Program-made: the position numbers and the translations under genes
Origin: Nitrincola salilacus
GTDB lineage: Bacteria; Pseudomonadota; Gammaproteobacteria; Pseudomonadales; Balneatricaceae
DNA: 64,000 bases
Assembly: GCF_046271865.1 (NCBI RefSeq)
Contig: NZ_CP176580.1
Span: 1,054,001 to 1,118,000, forward strand
Direction of reading: 5' to 3'
Shown here: piece by piece, positions 51,587-58,869 of the stretch
Layout: every line of letters begins with the position of its first letter
How positions within the stretch are numbered: the first letter of the stretch is position 1
The notes under the pieces: model-generated
What the model saw: only the letters and a program-made list of their open reading frames with translations
What the model was told of the DNA's origin: nothing
Databases searched by the model: none

Positions 51587-51618
51587 CGGGACCGAACCAG
51601 TTGTTCAGGCAGGTCCCG
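51587..51618. terminator. Candidate bidirectional terminator hairpin
   Basis: CGGGACC pairs with GGTCCCG across an 18-base loop, in the 70-bp gap between two convergent genes. There is no strong T tract on either side, so efficiency is uncertain. Confidence 0.4.
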
Positions 51619-51630
51619 TAATGACTCCTG

Positions 51631-52620
51631 CTAATTGATACGGAGAGCCTGTACTTCTTCTATAGTCAGCTCAGCAACAGCAGCGATGCTGGCGTCATCC
51701 ATTGATGTCTGGTGAATCAGGTTCAAGGCGACTTTTTTTCGTCCTTCTTGAAGTCCTTCCTGACGCCCTTCCTGACGCCCTTCCTGGCGCCCTTCCTGGC
51801 GCCCTTCCTGAAGCCCTTTCTCACGTCCCTCCTGACGTCCTTCGGCTAATCCCTGTTCTTTCCACTCTTGTGTCCAGTTTTTCACACGTTCAGCCAACAT
51901 GCTTTGTACCTCATGTAAATCATTGATCTCATCCAACTCTACGCCGGGAAACTTGTTGGGTAATAGCACCCGCTTGAGCCATATTAAAAATACGCGCTTA
52001 AGTTTTGGTTCCTGCTCCAGCCACTCGGTAGCATGTTTCAGTGAGTCGGCCAGAGTTCTTGGGCTGGTGCTGAACTCCATCTGAAACAGGGCATTCACCA
52101 GGTTCTTAAAGGCTGGAGGGTGATGCTGTTCTGCAATCAGTTTACCCTCGTCCAGCACAGTATAGTACATGCTGGGGCAGTATCTGCTCAGCCCTCCACG
52201 CAGGTCATATACCAGCTCTTTCAAATCCTGGGCGGCGCTCCAGCGGGCTTCGCCATTATACAATACGACTGGAAAGACCGGCGGAAGTTTCTGGTCTGGT
52301 GCCAGCTGCTTTTGTTTGATCAGGTCCTGATACAGCAGCGAGACATAGTTCATGATACGCACCGCCATGAACTTATCAACGCTGCTCTGGAATTCAATCA
52401 GCAGGTAGATATAGACCCATTTTTCGCTCCAGCGCACGCGCCAGATGATATCATCTTCCCGCTTACGCAGATCGTCGGTGATGAATGAGCTTTTAATGGT
52501 TTCGAGAGTGGATAGATCCAGTTCAGCGACCCAATCTTCATGGATGAAGCCAGTCAGGAGGTCTCTGATCATTGCGGGATCGGAGAAGAAGCTTTTGTAG
52601 CTTTGGTCATGTTCAGCCAT
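51631..52620 (-). CDS. Rpn-family recombination-promoting nuclease / transposase_31 (second copy)
   Basis: A 329-aa Rpn-family PD-(D/E)XK nuclease. Visible: HDQSYKSFFSDPAMIRDLL, the nuclease core DDIIWRVRW and LLIEFQSSVDKFMAVRI, and VVLYNGEARW. From about residue 257 a linker of repeated Gln-Glu-Gly-Arg units, encoded by 12-bp tandem DNA repeats, joins the nuclease to a short C-terminal helix. It resembles the copy at 46686-47672 but differs throughout, so it is a paralogue rather than a recent duplicate. Confidence 0.88.
   Translation of the reverse strand: MAEHDQSYKSFFSDPAMIRDLLTGFIHEDWVAELDLSTLETIKSSFITDDLRKREDDIIWRVRWSEKWVYIYLLIEFQSSVDKFMAVRIMNYVSLLYQDLIKQKQLAPDQKLPPVFPVVLYNGEARWSAAQDLKELVYDLRGGLSRYCPSMYYTVLDEGKLIAEQHHPPAFKNLVNALFQMEFSTSPRTLADSLKHATEWLEQEPKLKRVFLIWLKRVLLPNKFPGVELDEINDLHEVQSMLAERVKNWTQEWKEQGLAEGRQEGREKGLQEGRQEGRQEGRQEGRQEGLQEGRKKVALNLIHQTSMDDASIAAVAELTIEEVQALRIN
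51743..51850. repeat. 12-bp tandem repeats (about eight to nine units) in rpn
   Basis: Units of CCTTCCTGACGC and close variants run head to tail through this stretch. On the coding strand they give repeated QEGR tetrapeptides. The units nearest the middle are most alike, as expected for repeat expansion. Confidence 0.9.
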
Positions 52621-52722
52621 ATTGCATCCTTGCAGAGTATGGGGTGAGTAGACAGAATATCAGTTTGTGTACTTTATTGGGCTTGCATGGGGGATAGTTG
52701 AGGAAATGCAGGAACATAAAAT

Positions 52723-52763
52723 AAAAAAAAGGGGCCCTTATGCATCCGTGCTTAATGGGCCCC
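52723..52763 (-). terminator. Intrinsic terminator of the candidate Rsm-type sRNA
   Basis: Seven G/C pairs (GGGGCCC with GGGCCCC at 52757-52763 and 52731-52737), then TTA/TAA and GCA/TGC pairs around a CGGA tetraloop, followed by eight T on the minus strand (52723-52730). A clear Rho-independent terminator that also exposes a GGA in its loop. Confidence 0.9.
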
Positions 52764-52881
52764 GTCATCGACCTCCTGTCGACCGCCATCCCATCCCTGG
52801 GTGGACTTTTGAGGTGCTGTACTCCAACAGACTTATCGGCGTCCTTGCCAACCTCTGACGCTATTTTGGTTGTTGCGAGTG
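52723..52881 (-). ncRNA. Candidate CsrB/RsmY/RsmZ-type sRNA (CsrA/RsmA sponge)
   Basis: No gene is seen here, but five hairpins on the minus strand each show GGA in the loop. GGC-AAGGAC-GCC is at 52838-52849, CTGT-TGGAGT-ACAG at 52817-52830, and CCACCC-AGGGAT-GGGaTGG at 52786-52804. GTCGAC-AGGAG-GTCGAT is at 52767-52783, and the terminator hairpin has a CGGA loop. The first two are enclosed by a GAGGT/ACCTC stem (52851-52855 with 52811-52815). A TATATT -10-like box lies at 52888-52893; the 5' end is estimated from it. No TGTAAG-N6-CTTACA GacA site was found upstream. Folding is by eye. Confidence 0.72.
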
Positions 52882-53010
52882 AGAATGAATATAGGACTTT
52901 TTCCTAAATTCAAAGAATAATCACTCGAATGGTTGAGTCAGCACGAAGAGAATGGTCCTCCTCAATCGATAGCTCTTCAGTCTTCGTGGACGAAGCCGGT
53001 CAGCCAGCGC

Positions 53011-53457
53011 TTACTGGTTGTGTTCCAGAGCAGAGCTCTTGCCGTTGATGGCAATACGGCGCGGTTTCATCGCCTCAGGGATCTCGCGCAGCAGGCTGAT
53101 GGTCAGCAGGCCGTTTTTCAGCTCGGCACCTGAGACTTCAACATGGTCGGCCAGGTTGAATTTGCGCTCGAAGGTGCGTGTCGCGATGCCCTGATGCAGG
53201 AAACGGCGCTCTTCCTGGCTTTCAGCCTTGCGACCGCGCACGGTCAGCACGCCTTTTTCGACATTCAGCTCCAGCTCAGACTCTTCGAATCCGGCCACGG
53301 CAAGGGTGATCTCGTAGCGGTTTTCGCCAGTGATCTCAATATTGTATGGGGGATAGCCACCAGACGCCTGTTCGGAGCGCAGGGCGGTATCCAACAGGCT
53401 GGCCAGACGGTCAAAGCCAACGCTGCTACGGTAAAGGGGGGTAAGATCGATATTCAT
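53011..53457 (-). CDS. Small heat-shock protein Hsp20 / IbpA family
   Basis: A 148-aa ATP-independent holdase that binds unfolding proteins in heat stress. The start MNIDLTPLYRSSVGFDRL at 53457 is the IbpA-type opening, with GGAG nine bases upstream. The alpha-crystallin domain shows YPPYNIEITGENRYEITLAVAGF, GVLTVRGRKA, FLHQGIATRTFERKFNLADHVEV and the GLLTISL strand. The C-terminal RRIAING carries the I-x-I motif for oligomer formation. Its leader has a sigma-32 promoter and a ROSE-like hairpin. Confidence 0.95.
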   Translation of the reverse strand: MNIDLTPLYRSSVGFDRLASLLDTALRSEQASGGYPPYNIEITGENRYEITLAVAGFEESELELNVEKGVLTVRGRKAESQEERRFLHQGIATRTFERKFNLADHVEVSGAELKNGLLTISLLREIPEAMKPRRIAINGKSSALEHNQ

Positions 53458-53463
53458 GGTTAT

Positions 53464-53481
53464 ATTCTCCAAAGAAGCAAT
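53464..53481 (-). promoter_or_regulatory. ROSE-like RNA thermometer hairpin over the hsp20 ribosome site
   Basis: On the minus strand ATTGCTTC-TTT-GGAGAAT can pair so that GGAG is masked by CTTC, with one unpaired G between the ATT/AAT and C-G pairs. The TTGCT with an unpaired G opposite the ribosome site is the hallmark of ROSE thermometers of small heat-shock genes. Read by eye. Confidence 0.65.
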
Positions 53482-53548
53482 ATTAGTTGTGAGCTGCAGC
53501 TTTGAGTCGCTCTCTCAGAGACCCGACTGAGCTTGCTGCTCACTGCAT

Positions 53549-53576
53549 ATATAGGGTTGGCTTAATGGTTTTCAAG
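53549..53576 (-). promoter_or_regulatory. Sigma-32 heat-shock promoter of hsp20
   Basis: Minus strand CTTGAAA (53570-53576), a 13-bp spacer, CCCTATAT (53549-53556). This matches the CTTGAAA-N(13-14)-CCCCATNT consensus with a single mismatch in the -10. The leader to the ATG would be about 85 nt, long enough for the thermometer. Confidence 0.85.
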
Positions 53577-53694
53577 AGGGGGTTGCATTAGAATCATGTC
53601 ATCAAACTTTGCCCTCCTTTGGCTTATATAAGGATCCAGGATGCTCTCTAAATGGATGCGTAAATAATCTTCGGATGACTCAGACAAGAAGTCA

Positions 53695-53754
53695 GTAAAG
53701 CCCTTAGTAAAGCCCTTAGTTAAGACCTCAGTAAAGACCTCAGTTAAGCCCCCA
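53695..53754. repeat. Five 12-bp tandem repeats upstream of the HDOD gene
   Basis: Units of GTAAAGCCCTTA / GTTAAGACCTCA type at 53695, 53707, 53719, 53731 and 53743. They stay in the reading frame of the HDOD gene and would encode Val-Lys-Pro/Thr-Leu/Ser units, but no ATG/GTG/TTG lies before them after the in-frame stop at 53665-53667. Confidence 0.8.
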
Positions 53755-53778
53755 GGTGATGCAGCGAGTCTTGCGGCA

Positions 53779-54849
53779 TTGTTTCCGGGAATGGCACAGG
53801 TTGATCTCTCGACACTCTTCACCATCAGCGAACAGCGGCCGCTTCCGGTAGGCGCCGAGTTGTTTGCTGCCGGTTCGCAGCAGACCCATTTTTATCGTGT
53901 GCTGCAGGGCAGTGTCGAGCTGAAGTTACCTCAGGATATCGGGCGCTTCAGTGAGTCGTTTCAGTTATCTTTAAGGCAACAGTTTGAAGCCTCGCAACAG
54001 GCGTTGTTGGAGTGGATGGCAAGCCAGCAATCTGGTTTACGGCTGCAGAATCAGGGGTTGGCTGATCTGCTGTATGCAGCACGCACTCGACAGGATGAAG
54101 ATCTGAGCCGATCAGAGCTGGTGCAGAAGGTGATAGGGAAGGTGCCGCGCTTGCCGGTCTCTACGCTTGAGTTGCTGAACAAGGTGCTGGATGAAAAGAC
54201 CACCCGGCCCGAGATTGTCGAGCTGGTGCGTCATGACCCTGCCTTGACCAGTATGCTGCTCAAGGCGATCAACTCTCCAGCCTATAACTTCCATCAGAAG
54301 GTATCGGATCTTAATCATGCGATCGGTTTGCTGGGTTTCGACAGTGTTTATCAGATTGTGATGCTTGAGAGCATGAGTAAAAGTATGCCGGAGTCACCGC
54401 TGTTTCAGGCGATCTATCAGCGGAGTCTGGAGGTGTCTTATATCGCCTTTACGCTGGCGCAGTTGTGCGCTGTCGGAAAGCCTGCAGAAGCCTCTGCGCT
54501 GGGGCTGCTGCATGATCTGGGCAGTATCGTGCGTGAGCTGATGCGTGAACAGAATCCGAAACTGGCAGCTCTCCTGTCGTTGCTGGAGCCTGCAATGCTG
54601 GGCGCGGAGCTGCTCAAAAGCTGGCATCTGCCTGAGCATGTCTGCAGCAGTATCCAGTATCAGGATCATCCTGAGTTTGCGCGCCCGGATCAGGTCCCAC
54701 AGATCATGATACCCTATCTGAGCGATTACCTGACGGTACTCGGGCAGTCTGATCTGAGCCTCGAGCAGGTGATGGAAGATAAACTGCTGCCAGCCCTGCG
54801 CAAACGCAAAGCGGTTCTGCCAGCTACTTTGATTGAGGTGTTGGGGTAA
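53779..54849 (+). CDS. HDOD-domain protein with N-terminal cNMP-binding-like region
   Basis: A 356-aa signalling protein. Residues 10-50 (LFTISEQRPLPVGAELFAAGSQQTHFYRVLQGSVEL) look like the start of a cyclic-nucleotide-binding barrel, here short. From about residue 115 comes an HDOD domain: LPRLPVSTLELLNKVLDE-like stretch, IVELVRHDPALTSMLLKAINS, HAIGLLGFDSVYQIV and LGLLHDLGSIV. HDOD proteins regulate cell cycle, motility or stress in bacteria without enzymatic activity. The start is uncertain: TTG 53779 or ATG 53791, neither with a good ribosome site, and an in-frame repeat tract lies upstream. Confidence 0.8.
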   Translation: MFPGMAQVDLSTLFTISEQRPLPVGAELFAAGSQQTHFYRVLQGSVELKLPQDIGRFSESFQLSLRQQFEASQQALLEWMASQQSGLRLQNQGLADLLYAARTRQDEDLSRSELVQKVIGKVPRLPVSTLELLNKVLDEKTTRPEIVELVRHDPALTSMLLKAINSPAYNFHQKVSDLNHAIGLLGFDSVYQIVMLESMSKSMPESPLFQAIYQRSLEVSYIAFTLAQLCAVGKPAEASALGLLHDLGSIVRELMREQNPKLAALLSLLEPAMLGAELLKSWHLPEHVCSSIQYQDHPEFARPDQVPQIMIPYLSDYLTVLGQSDLSLEQVMEDKLLPALRKRKAVLPATLIEVLG

Positions 54850-54991
54850 TTGGTCGTCTAGATTCCATTCATGAGTCCGCGATGATTTGAAATTAGTTGT
54901 GTCCATAAAGGGTATTAGAGGATTGTAATTTTAGTTATCTTCTATCATACTTTGTGTGATGTTTTGGTCGGCTTAAGGATGGGGCGATTAA

Positions 54992-55366
54992 GTGAAGGTT
55001 TTCAAAAATGCATGGTTTGAGCGCTTCTCACGAAAGCATAGAATCACTGACCAAGCCCTACTTGAAGCTGTTCAGCGTGCCGAGAACGGGCAAATCGACG
55101 CTAATCTTGGTGGTGGCGTGCTCAAGCAACGTGTATCGCGACAAGGGCAAGGAAAGTCAGGTGGCTTTCGTACTATCATCTTTTATCGCACAGCTGAGCG
55201 GGCTTTCTTTGTTTATGGATTCGCCAAAAATGACCGCTGCAACATTAATAGCGATGAAGAGCTTCAGTTTAAAAAAGCAGCAACTCATGTGCTTGGTCTG
55301 ACAGATGCGCAGCTAAGTGAGTTGATTATGATCGGTCAACTGTCTGAGGTAACTGAGGATGGTTAA
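54992..55366 (+). CDS. HigB-2/RelE-family toxin
   Basis: A 124-aa RelE-superfamily mRNA interferase of the HigB-2 group, cutting mRNA at the ribosome when free. Visible: MKVFKNAWFERFSRKHRITDQALLEAVQRAENGQIDANLGGGVLKQRV and GKSGGFRTIIFYR followed by AFFVYGFAKNDR, the family core with its basic catalytic residues (shown here in parts). The start is GTG at 54992. It overlaps the antitoxin gene by eight bases, toxin first, as is usual for Hig pairs. Confidence 0.88.
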   Translation: MKVFKNAWFERFSRKHRITDQALLEAVQRAENGQIDANLGGGVLKQRVSRQGQGKSGGFRTIIFYRTAERAFFVYGFAKNDRCNINSDEELQFKKAATHVLGLTDAQLSELIMIGQLSEVTEDG

Positions 55367-55676
55367 AAAATATCGGAGCGATGTTCTTGCGTCCATTCAT
55401 GAGACGATGGAAGCTCTGCATGATATCGGGGTGGTCGATAAACAGACCATGCGTGAATTTGATGGCGCATGTCTGTCACCTGTTGAAACACTGACGCCGG
55501 AAGATATTCGGGCTCTGCGAGAGCGGGAACATCTTTCTCAACCGGTTTTTGCTCGATACCTTAATGTCAGCAGAAATCTTATTTCGGATTGGGAGAGAGG
55601 CATCCGAAGACCGGGCGGTCCAGCACTGCGGTTGCTGACTATTGTCAAAAAGAGCGGTATTCAGGCTATAGCGTGA
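55359..55676 (+). CDS. HigA-type XRE antitoxin
   Basis: A 105-aa helix-turn-helix protein that neutralises the toxin and represses the operon. Visible: the HTH EDIRALREREHLSQPVFARYLNVSRNLISDWERG (given in family order) followed by PGGPALRLLTIVKKSG. Eight-base overlap with the toxin. Its stop overlaps a GTG start of the acetyltransferase frame (GTGA), so that gene may be in the same transcript. Confidence 0.9.
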   Translation: MVKKYRSDVLASIHETMEALHDIGVVDKQTMREFDGACLSPVETLTPEDIRALREREHLSQPVFARYLNVSRNLISDWERGIRRPGGPALRLLTIVKKSGIQAIA

Positions 55677-56266
55677 TAAACCTGAGCCGCCTATTTGGTG
55701 CGGTTCAACCTCTGATATCTGCAACTGAGGTTCAGGAGATAACAATTATCACAGATCTCAATTCTGGCAAGATCATCAACTGCAACCCCGAACACCACCT
55801 TGATGCAGTCTGCCGTATTTTCAATCACGCCATCGAACACACTACGGCACTCTATGAGTATGACACTCGCTCGATTGATCAGGTGGCGCAGTGGTTTGAA
55901 GCGAAAGCCTCAGCAGGATTGCCGGTGATCGGTATTGAGTCCGAGGCCGGTGAGCTGATGGGGTTTGGCAGTTATGGGAGTTTTCGCCCTCAGGCGGCGT
56001 TTCGCAGTACGGTTGAGCACTCCGTTTATATCGATCCGCGTTTTCAGGGAAAGGGCTTGGGTCGGCGTTTGTTGATGGAGTTGATCGACCGGGCTCGCTC
56101 TCAGGGCTATCACTTGATGGTGGCGGCGATTGATCATGAGAATCATGCCAGCATCGCACTGCATCGCTCACTGGGTTTTACTCATGCTGGCACGATTGAG
56201 CAGGCCGCGTACAAGTTTGAGCGCTGGCTGGATCTGGATTTTTATCGTCTGCCTTTAAGGTTATGA
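55673..56266 (+). CDS. GNAT N-acetyltransferase (phosphinothricin acetyltransferase-like)
   Basis: An acetyltransferase of about 197 aa. Visible: CRIFNHAIEHTTALYEYDTRSIDQVAQWFEAK, the substrate loop GFGSYGSFRPQAAFRSTVEHSVYI, the acetyl-CoA loop RFQGKGLGRRLL and AAIDHENHASIALHRSLGF, all typical of the PAT/YncA group. No ATG is present; GTG 55673 overlapping the antitoxin stop is the best start, and the conserved part begins about 20 codons later. Substrate unknown; members acetylate amino groups of small toxins or amino acids. Confidence 0.8.
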   Translation: MINLSRLFGAVQPLISATEVQEITIITDLNSGKIINCNPEHHLDAVCRIFNHAIEHTTALYEYDTRSIDQVAQWFEAKASAGLPVIGIESEAGELMGFGSYGSFRPQAAFRSTVEHSVYIDPRFQGKGLGRRLLMELIDRARSQGYHLMVAAIDHENHASIALHRSLGFTHAGTIEQAAYKFERWLDLDFYRLPLRL

Positions 56267-56383
56267 TCGATAAACCCTATGGATAATATGTTAAGCCCAT
56301 TGGTCGGTGCTTTCTTCAGGCTGTAACAATTCCTTTATAAGCTGCCGCCACTGAAATCCTTTCTCATCGGTGGTGGCCTTATC

Positions 56384-58735
56384 ATGAAAATATCCACGCG
56401 TATCATGCTGGGCGCAACAGTGCTCACCGGGCTGGCGGTTCTTGTGTCTTCGGGTGCTACTGGTTGGTTTGCTGTCCGTGACAGCTCATCAGCGGTGGAA
56501 ACATCGATAGAGCAGCAGTTCCAGGCGGTTGCGACTGGGCTGAGTAACAGTGTCGAGTATCAGTTTGCTGGCTATCGCGATCTGCTGCAGTCGCTGGCCA
56601 ACGGGCGCATGACCCAGGAGGCGGTGTATGGGTTTGTCCGGCCTTTCGTCTCATATCGTTATGAAGTGACTTCGCCTGATCTGCAGACGCTGCGCAGTAC
56701 GATGCTGCAGTGGTATCAGAAAGTCTATCAGCCTCTGTATACCCGTCGCAGTCATGGCTTGCAGGCACCGGTGAATGAGTGGGTTGAGCAGATGTCACTG
56801 GAAGGGCTGTTGATTCAGCAGTTCTATATGCACGACAACCCCTTTGAGCCTGAACAGATGGCACTGATGGATGATCGCAGCGATGCTACGATCTATGGTC
56901 AGCAGCACCGGCGTTATCAGGCCAGCTATCGCGATCTGGTGGAGCGCTTTGGCTTTAATGATCTGATGCTGGTGGATGCTGCCAGCCATGACGTGATCTA
57001 TTCCGTGTCCAAGTCACCTGTGTTGGGCACCTCGCTCAAGCAGGGGCCCTTTGCTGATTCTGCATTGGCCCGGTTGGTCGAAGAGCTTGAAGGGCAGAGT
57101 CAGGAAGGGAGCGCGCTGAGTGGGTTTGCTGTGTCTGATTTTGCACATACGGCATTTAGTTTCAACCAGTTAGTGGCTTATGTCGGCGTGCCAGTGACGC
57201 ATCATGCACACAGCCCCGAGAAGGTGGTGGGTTATCTGATCATAGAGTTGCCGGCAGAGCATCTGACTCGGATCATGACGGCAGATAAACAATGGCAGAG
57301 CATGGGGTTGGGTGAAACGGGGGAGGCATTTCTGGTGGATCAGCAGGGGGTATTGATCACAGCCTTGCGCCCGATGTTGTCCTCGCCGAGCACAACCCTG
57401 GATCAGATAGAAGCCACTTATGGTCATAGTGCGCCCGAGTATGTGGCGAACAGCCGTTCATTGACGGGGTGGCTTAAAATCAATACAGCGCCCGTTCAGG
57501 CGGCACTGGCTGGTGAGAGAGGAGTCGGGATTGAGCAGGATTATCTGCAACGCCCGATGCTGACCAATTGGTTGCCACTGAGTATTGGAGAAAAACCGTA
57601 TGCGATGATCACGCAGCAGTCACCGGATGAGGCCTATGGTGCATTGACCAGTTTGCAGCGCAATATCTGGATGAGTGTGGCGGTAGCAGCGATTCTGCTG
57701 ACTCTGGCAGCGGCGCTGGGCTCATGGTTGTTTGCCCGTGTTCTTGGCCTTCCGCTGGAGCGTCTGGCGGCGCAGATCATGCGGGCAGGGCAGGACCAGG
57801 ATCTGACACTGAGTTTTGATGAGTCCCGCAGGGATGAAATGGGGGCGATTGCGCGCGCACTGAACCAGCTGTTTGCGGTGTTGCGCGACCTGCTGCAGCA
57901 GGTCGGCGAGGCGACGGCTCAGACAACCCGTGCAGCGAGTGATAATGTGCGCACCAGTGAGGACTGTCGGGTGGCGGTTAATCAGCAGCGTCAGGAGCTC
58001 AGTGCGGTGGATGCCTCAACCGAGCAGGTGGTGAGTTCGCTGACTGATATGGCACAGACCCTGACCGAGGCTGCGCAGATGGTAGCCATGGCCGATACGA
58101 ATGCGAGCGCTGGTCAACAGCGAGTGACTCATGTGGCAGGTCTGATGCAGGGGTTGTCGGCGTTGGTGGCTTCTTCGGGTGAAAGCATGGATGAGTTGCG
58201 TGGCGCGGCTGGCAACATCGGCAAGGTGCTGGATACCATCAAAAGCATTGCAGAGCAGACCAACCTGCTGGCGCTGAATGCCGCAATTGAGGCGGCCAGA
58301 GCCGGTCAGCATGGGCGGGGCTTTGCCGTGGTGGCTGATCAGGTAAGGGTTCTGGCGGCGAATACCCAGACCGCAACAGATGAGATTCAGGGGTTGATCA
58401 GCTCTCTGCGCCAAACGGTGGACAAGGTTGAAAAGGGGCTGGATGAGGAGAGCCGGTCGGTGCTGACCTGTGTTGAGGAGTCAGCGCAGGCAGAGCAGTC
58501 TCTGCAGGCGATACGTGATTCGGTGGCTGCAATACGCGAGCTGACCGAGGCCGTTGCCGCCCGCTCCAGAGGCGAGAGTGATCGAGCACTTGAGGCGCGC
58601 ACCCGGCTCAGTGAAGTGGTGATGGGGGCGAATATGGCGGATCAGGCGATGGAGCAGCTCTTCATGACCGCCAACCAGCAGGAGCAGTTGGCCAGAGAGC
58701 TGGAGCAGGCGGCGATGCGTTTACGCGTGGCCTGA
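56384..58735 (+). CDS. Methyl-accepting chemotaxis protein
   Basis: A 783-aa membrane chemoreceptor. First membrane helix at about 10-30, a large periplasmic part of about 340 residues (probably Cache-type, with MGLGETGEAFLVDQQGVLIT), second helix at about 428-450 (SVAVAAILLTLAAALGSWLF), a HAMP domain (LPLERLAAQIMRAGQDQDL), and a signalling coiled coil with hairpin tip IAEQTNLLALNAAIEAARAG and GRGFAVVADQVRVLA. No C-terminal CheR-tether pentapeptide is seen. Ligand unknown. Monocistronic. Confidence 0.95.
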   Translation: MKISTRIMLGATVLTGLAVLVSSGATGWFAVRDSSSAVETSIEQQFQAVATGLSNSVEYQFAGYRDLLQSLANGRMTQEAVYGFVRPFVSYRYEVTSPDLQTLRSTMLQWYQKVYQPLYTRRSHGLQAPVNEWVEQMSLEGLLIQQFYMHDNPFEPEQMALMDDRSDATIYGQQHRRYQASYRDLVERFGFNDLMLVDAASHDVIYSVSKSPVLGTSLKQGPFADSALARLVEELEGQSQEGSALSGFAVSDFAHTAFSFNQLVAYVGVPVTHHAHSPEKVVGYLIIELPAEHLTRIMTADKQWQSMGLGETGEAFLVDQQGVLITALRPMLSSPSTTLDQIEATYGHSAPEYVANSRSLTGWLKINTAPVQAALAGERGVGIEQDYLQRPMLTNWLPLSIGEKPYAMITQQSPDEAYGALTSLQRNIWMSVAVAAILLTLAAALGSWLFARVLGLPLERLAAQIMRAGQDQDLTLSFDESRRDEMGAIARALNQLFAVLRDLLQQVGEATAQTTRAASDNVRTSEDCRVAVNQQRQELSAVDASTEQVVSSLTDMAQTLTEAAQMVAMADTNASAGQQRVTHVAGLMQGLSALVASSGESMDELRGAAGNIGKVLDTIKSIAEQTNLLALNAAIEAARAGQHGRGFAVVADQVRVLAANTQTATDEIQGLISSLRQTVDKVEKGLDEESRSVLTCVEESAQAEQSLQAIRDSVAAIRELTEAVAARSRGESDRALEARTRLSEVVMGANMADQAMEQLFMTANQQEQLARELEQAAMRLRVA

Positions 58736-58869
58736 ACAGAGGTGTCCCGCACAGTATTCATGCATGGCCTCTGGCGCGCAAAGGGATGAATCTCTGCTAG
58801 GCTTAATTCATGCAGATCCTTGCAGAGAATAGCCAATAATGGCAGGTGAGACGTGTCGCAGGCTTGGTC

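Noticed and set aside
52667..52858. Rightward 63-codon open frame over the sRNA region
   Set aside because: No ribosome site or recognisable protein; it is the complement of a structured, terminator-ending RNA.
52881..53010. GacA-binding box upstream of the candidate sRNA
   Set aside because: No TGTAAG-N6-CTTACA or near match could be read on either strand in this interval.
53562..53825. Leftward 87-codon frame upstream of hsp20
   Set aside because: Its repetitive Thr-Glu-Val/Lys-Gly-Phe stretch only mirrors the 12-bp repeats of the opposite strand, and it overlaps the hsp20 promoter and HDOD start.
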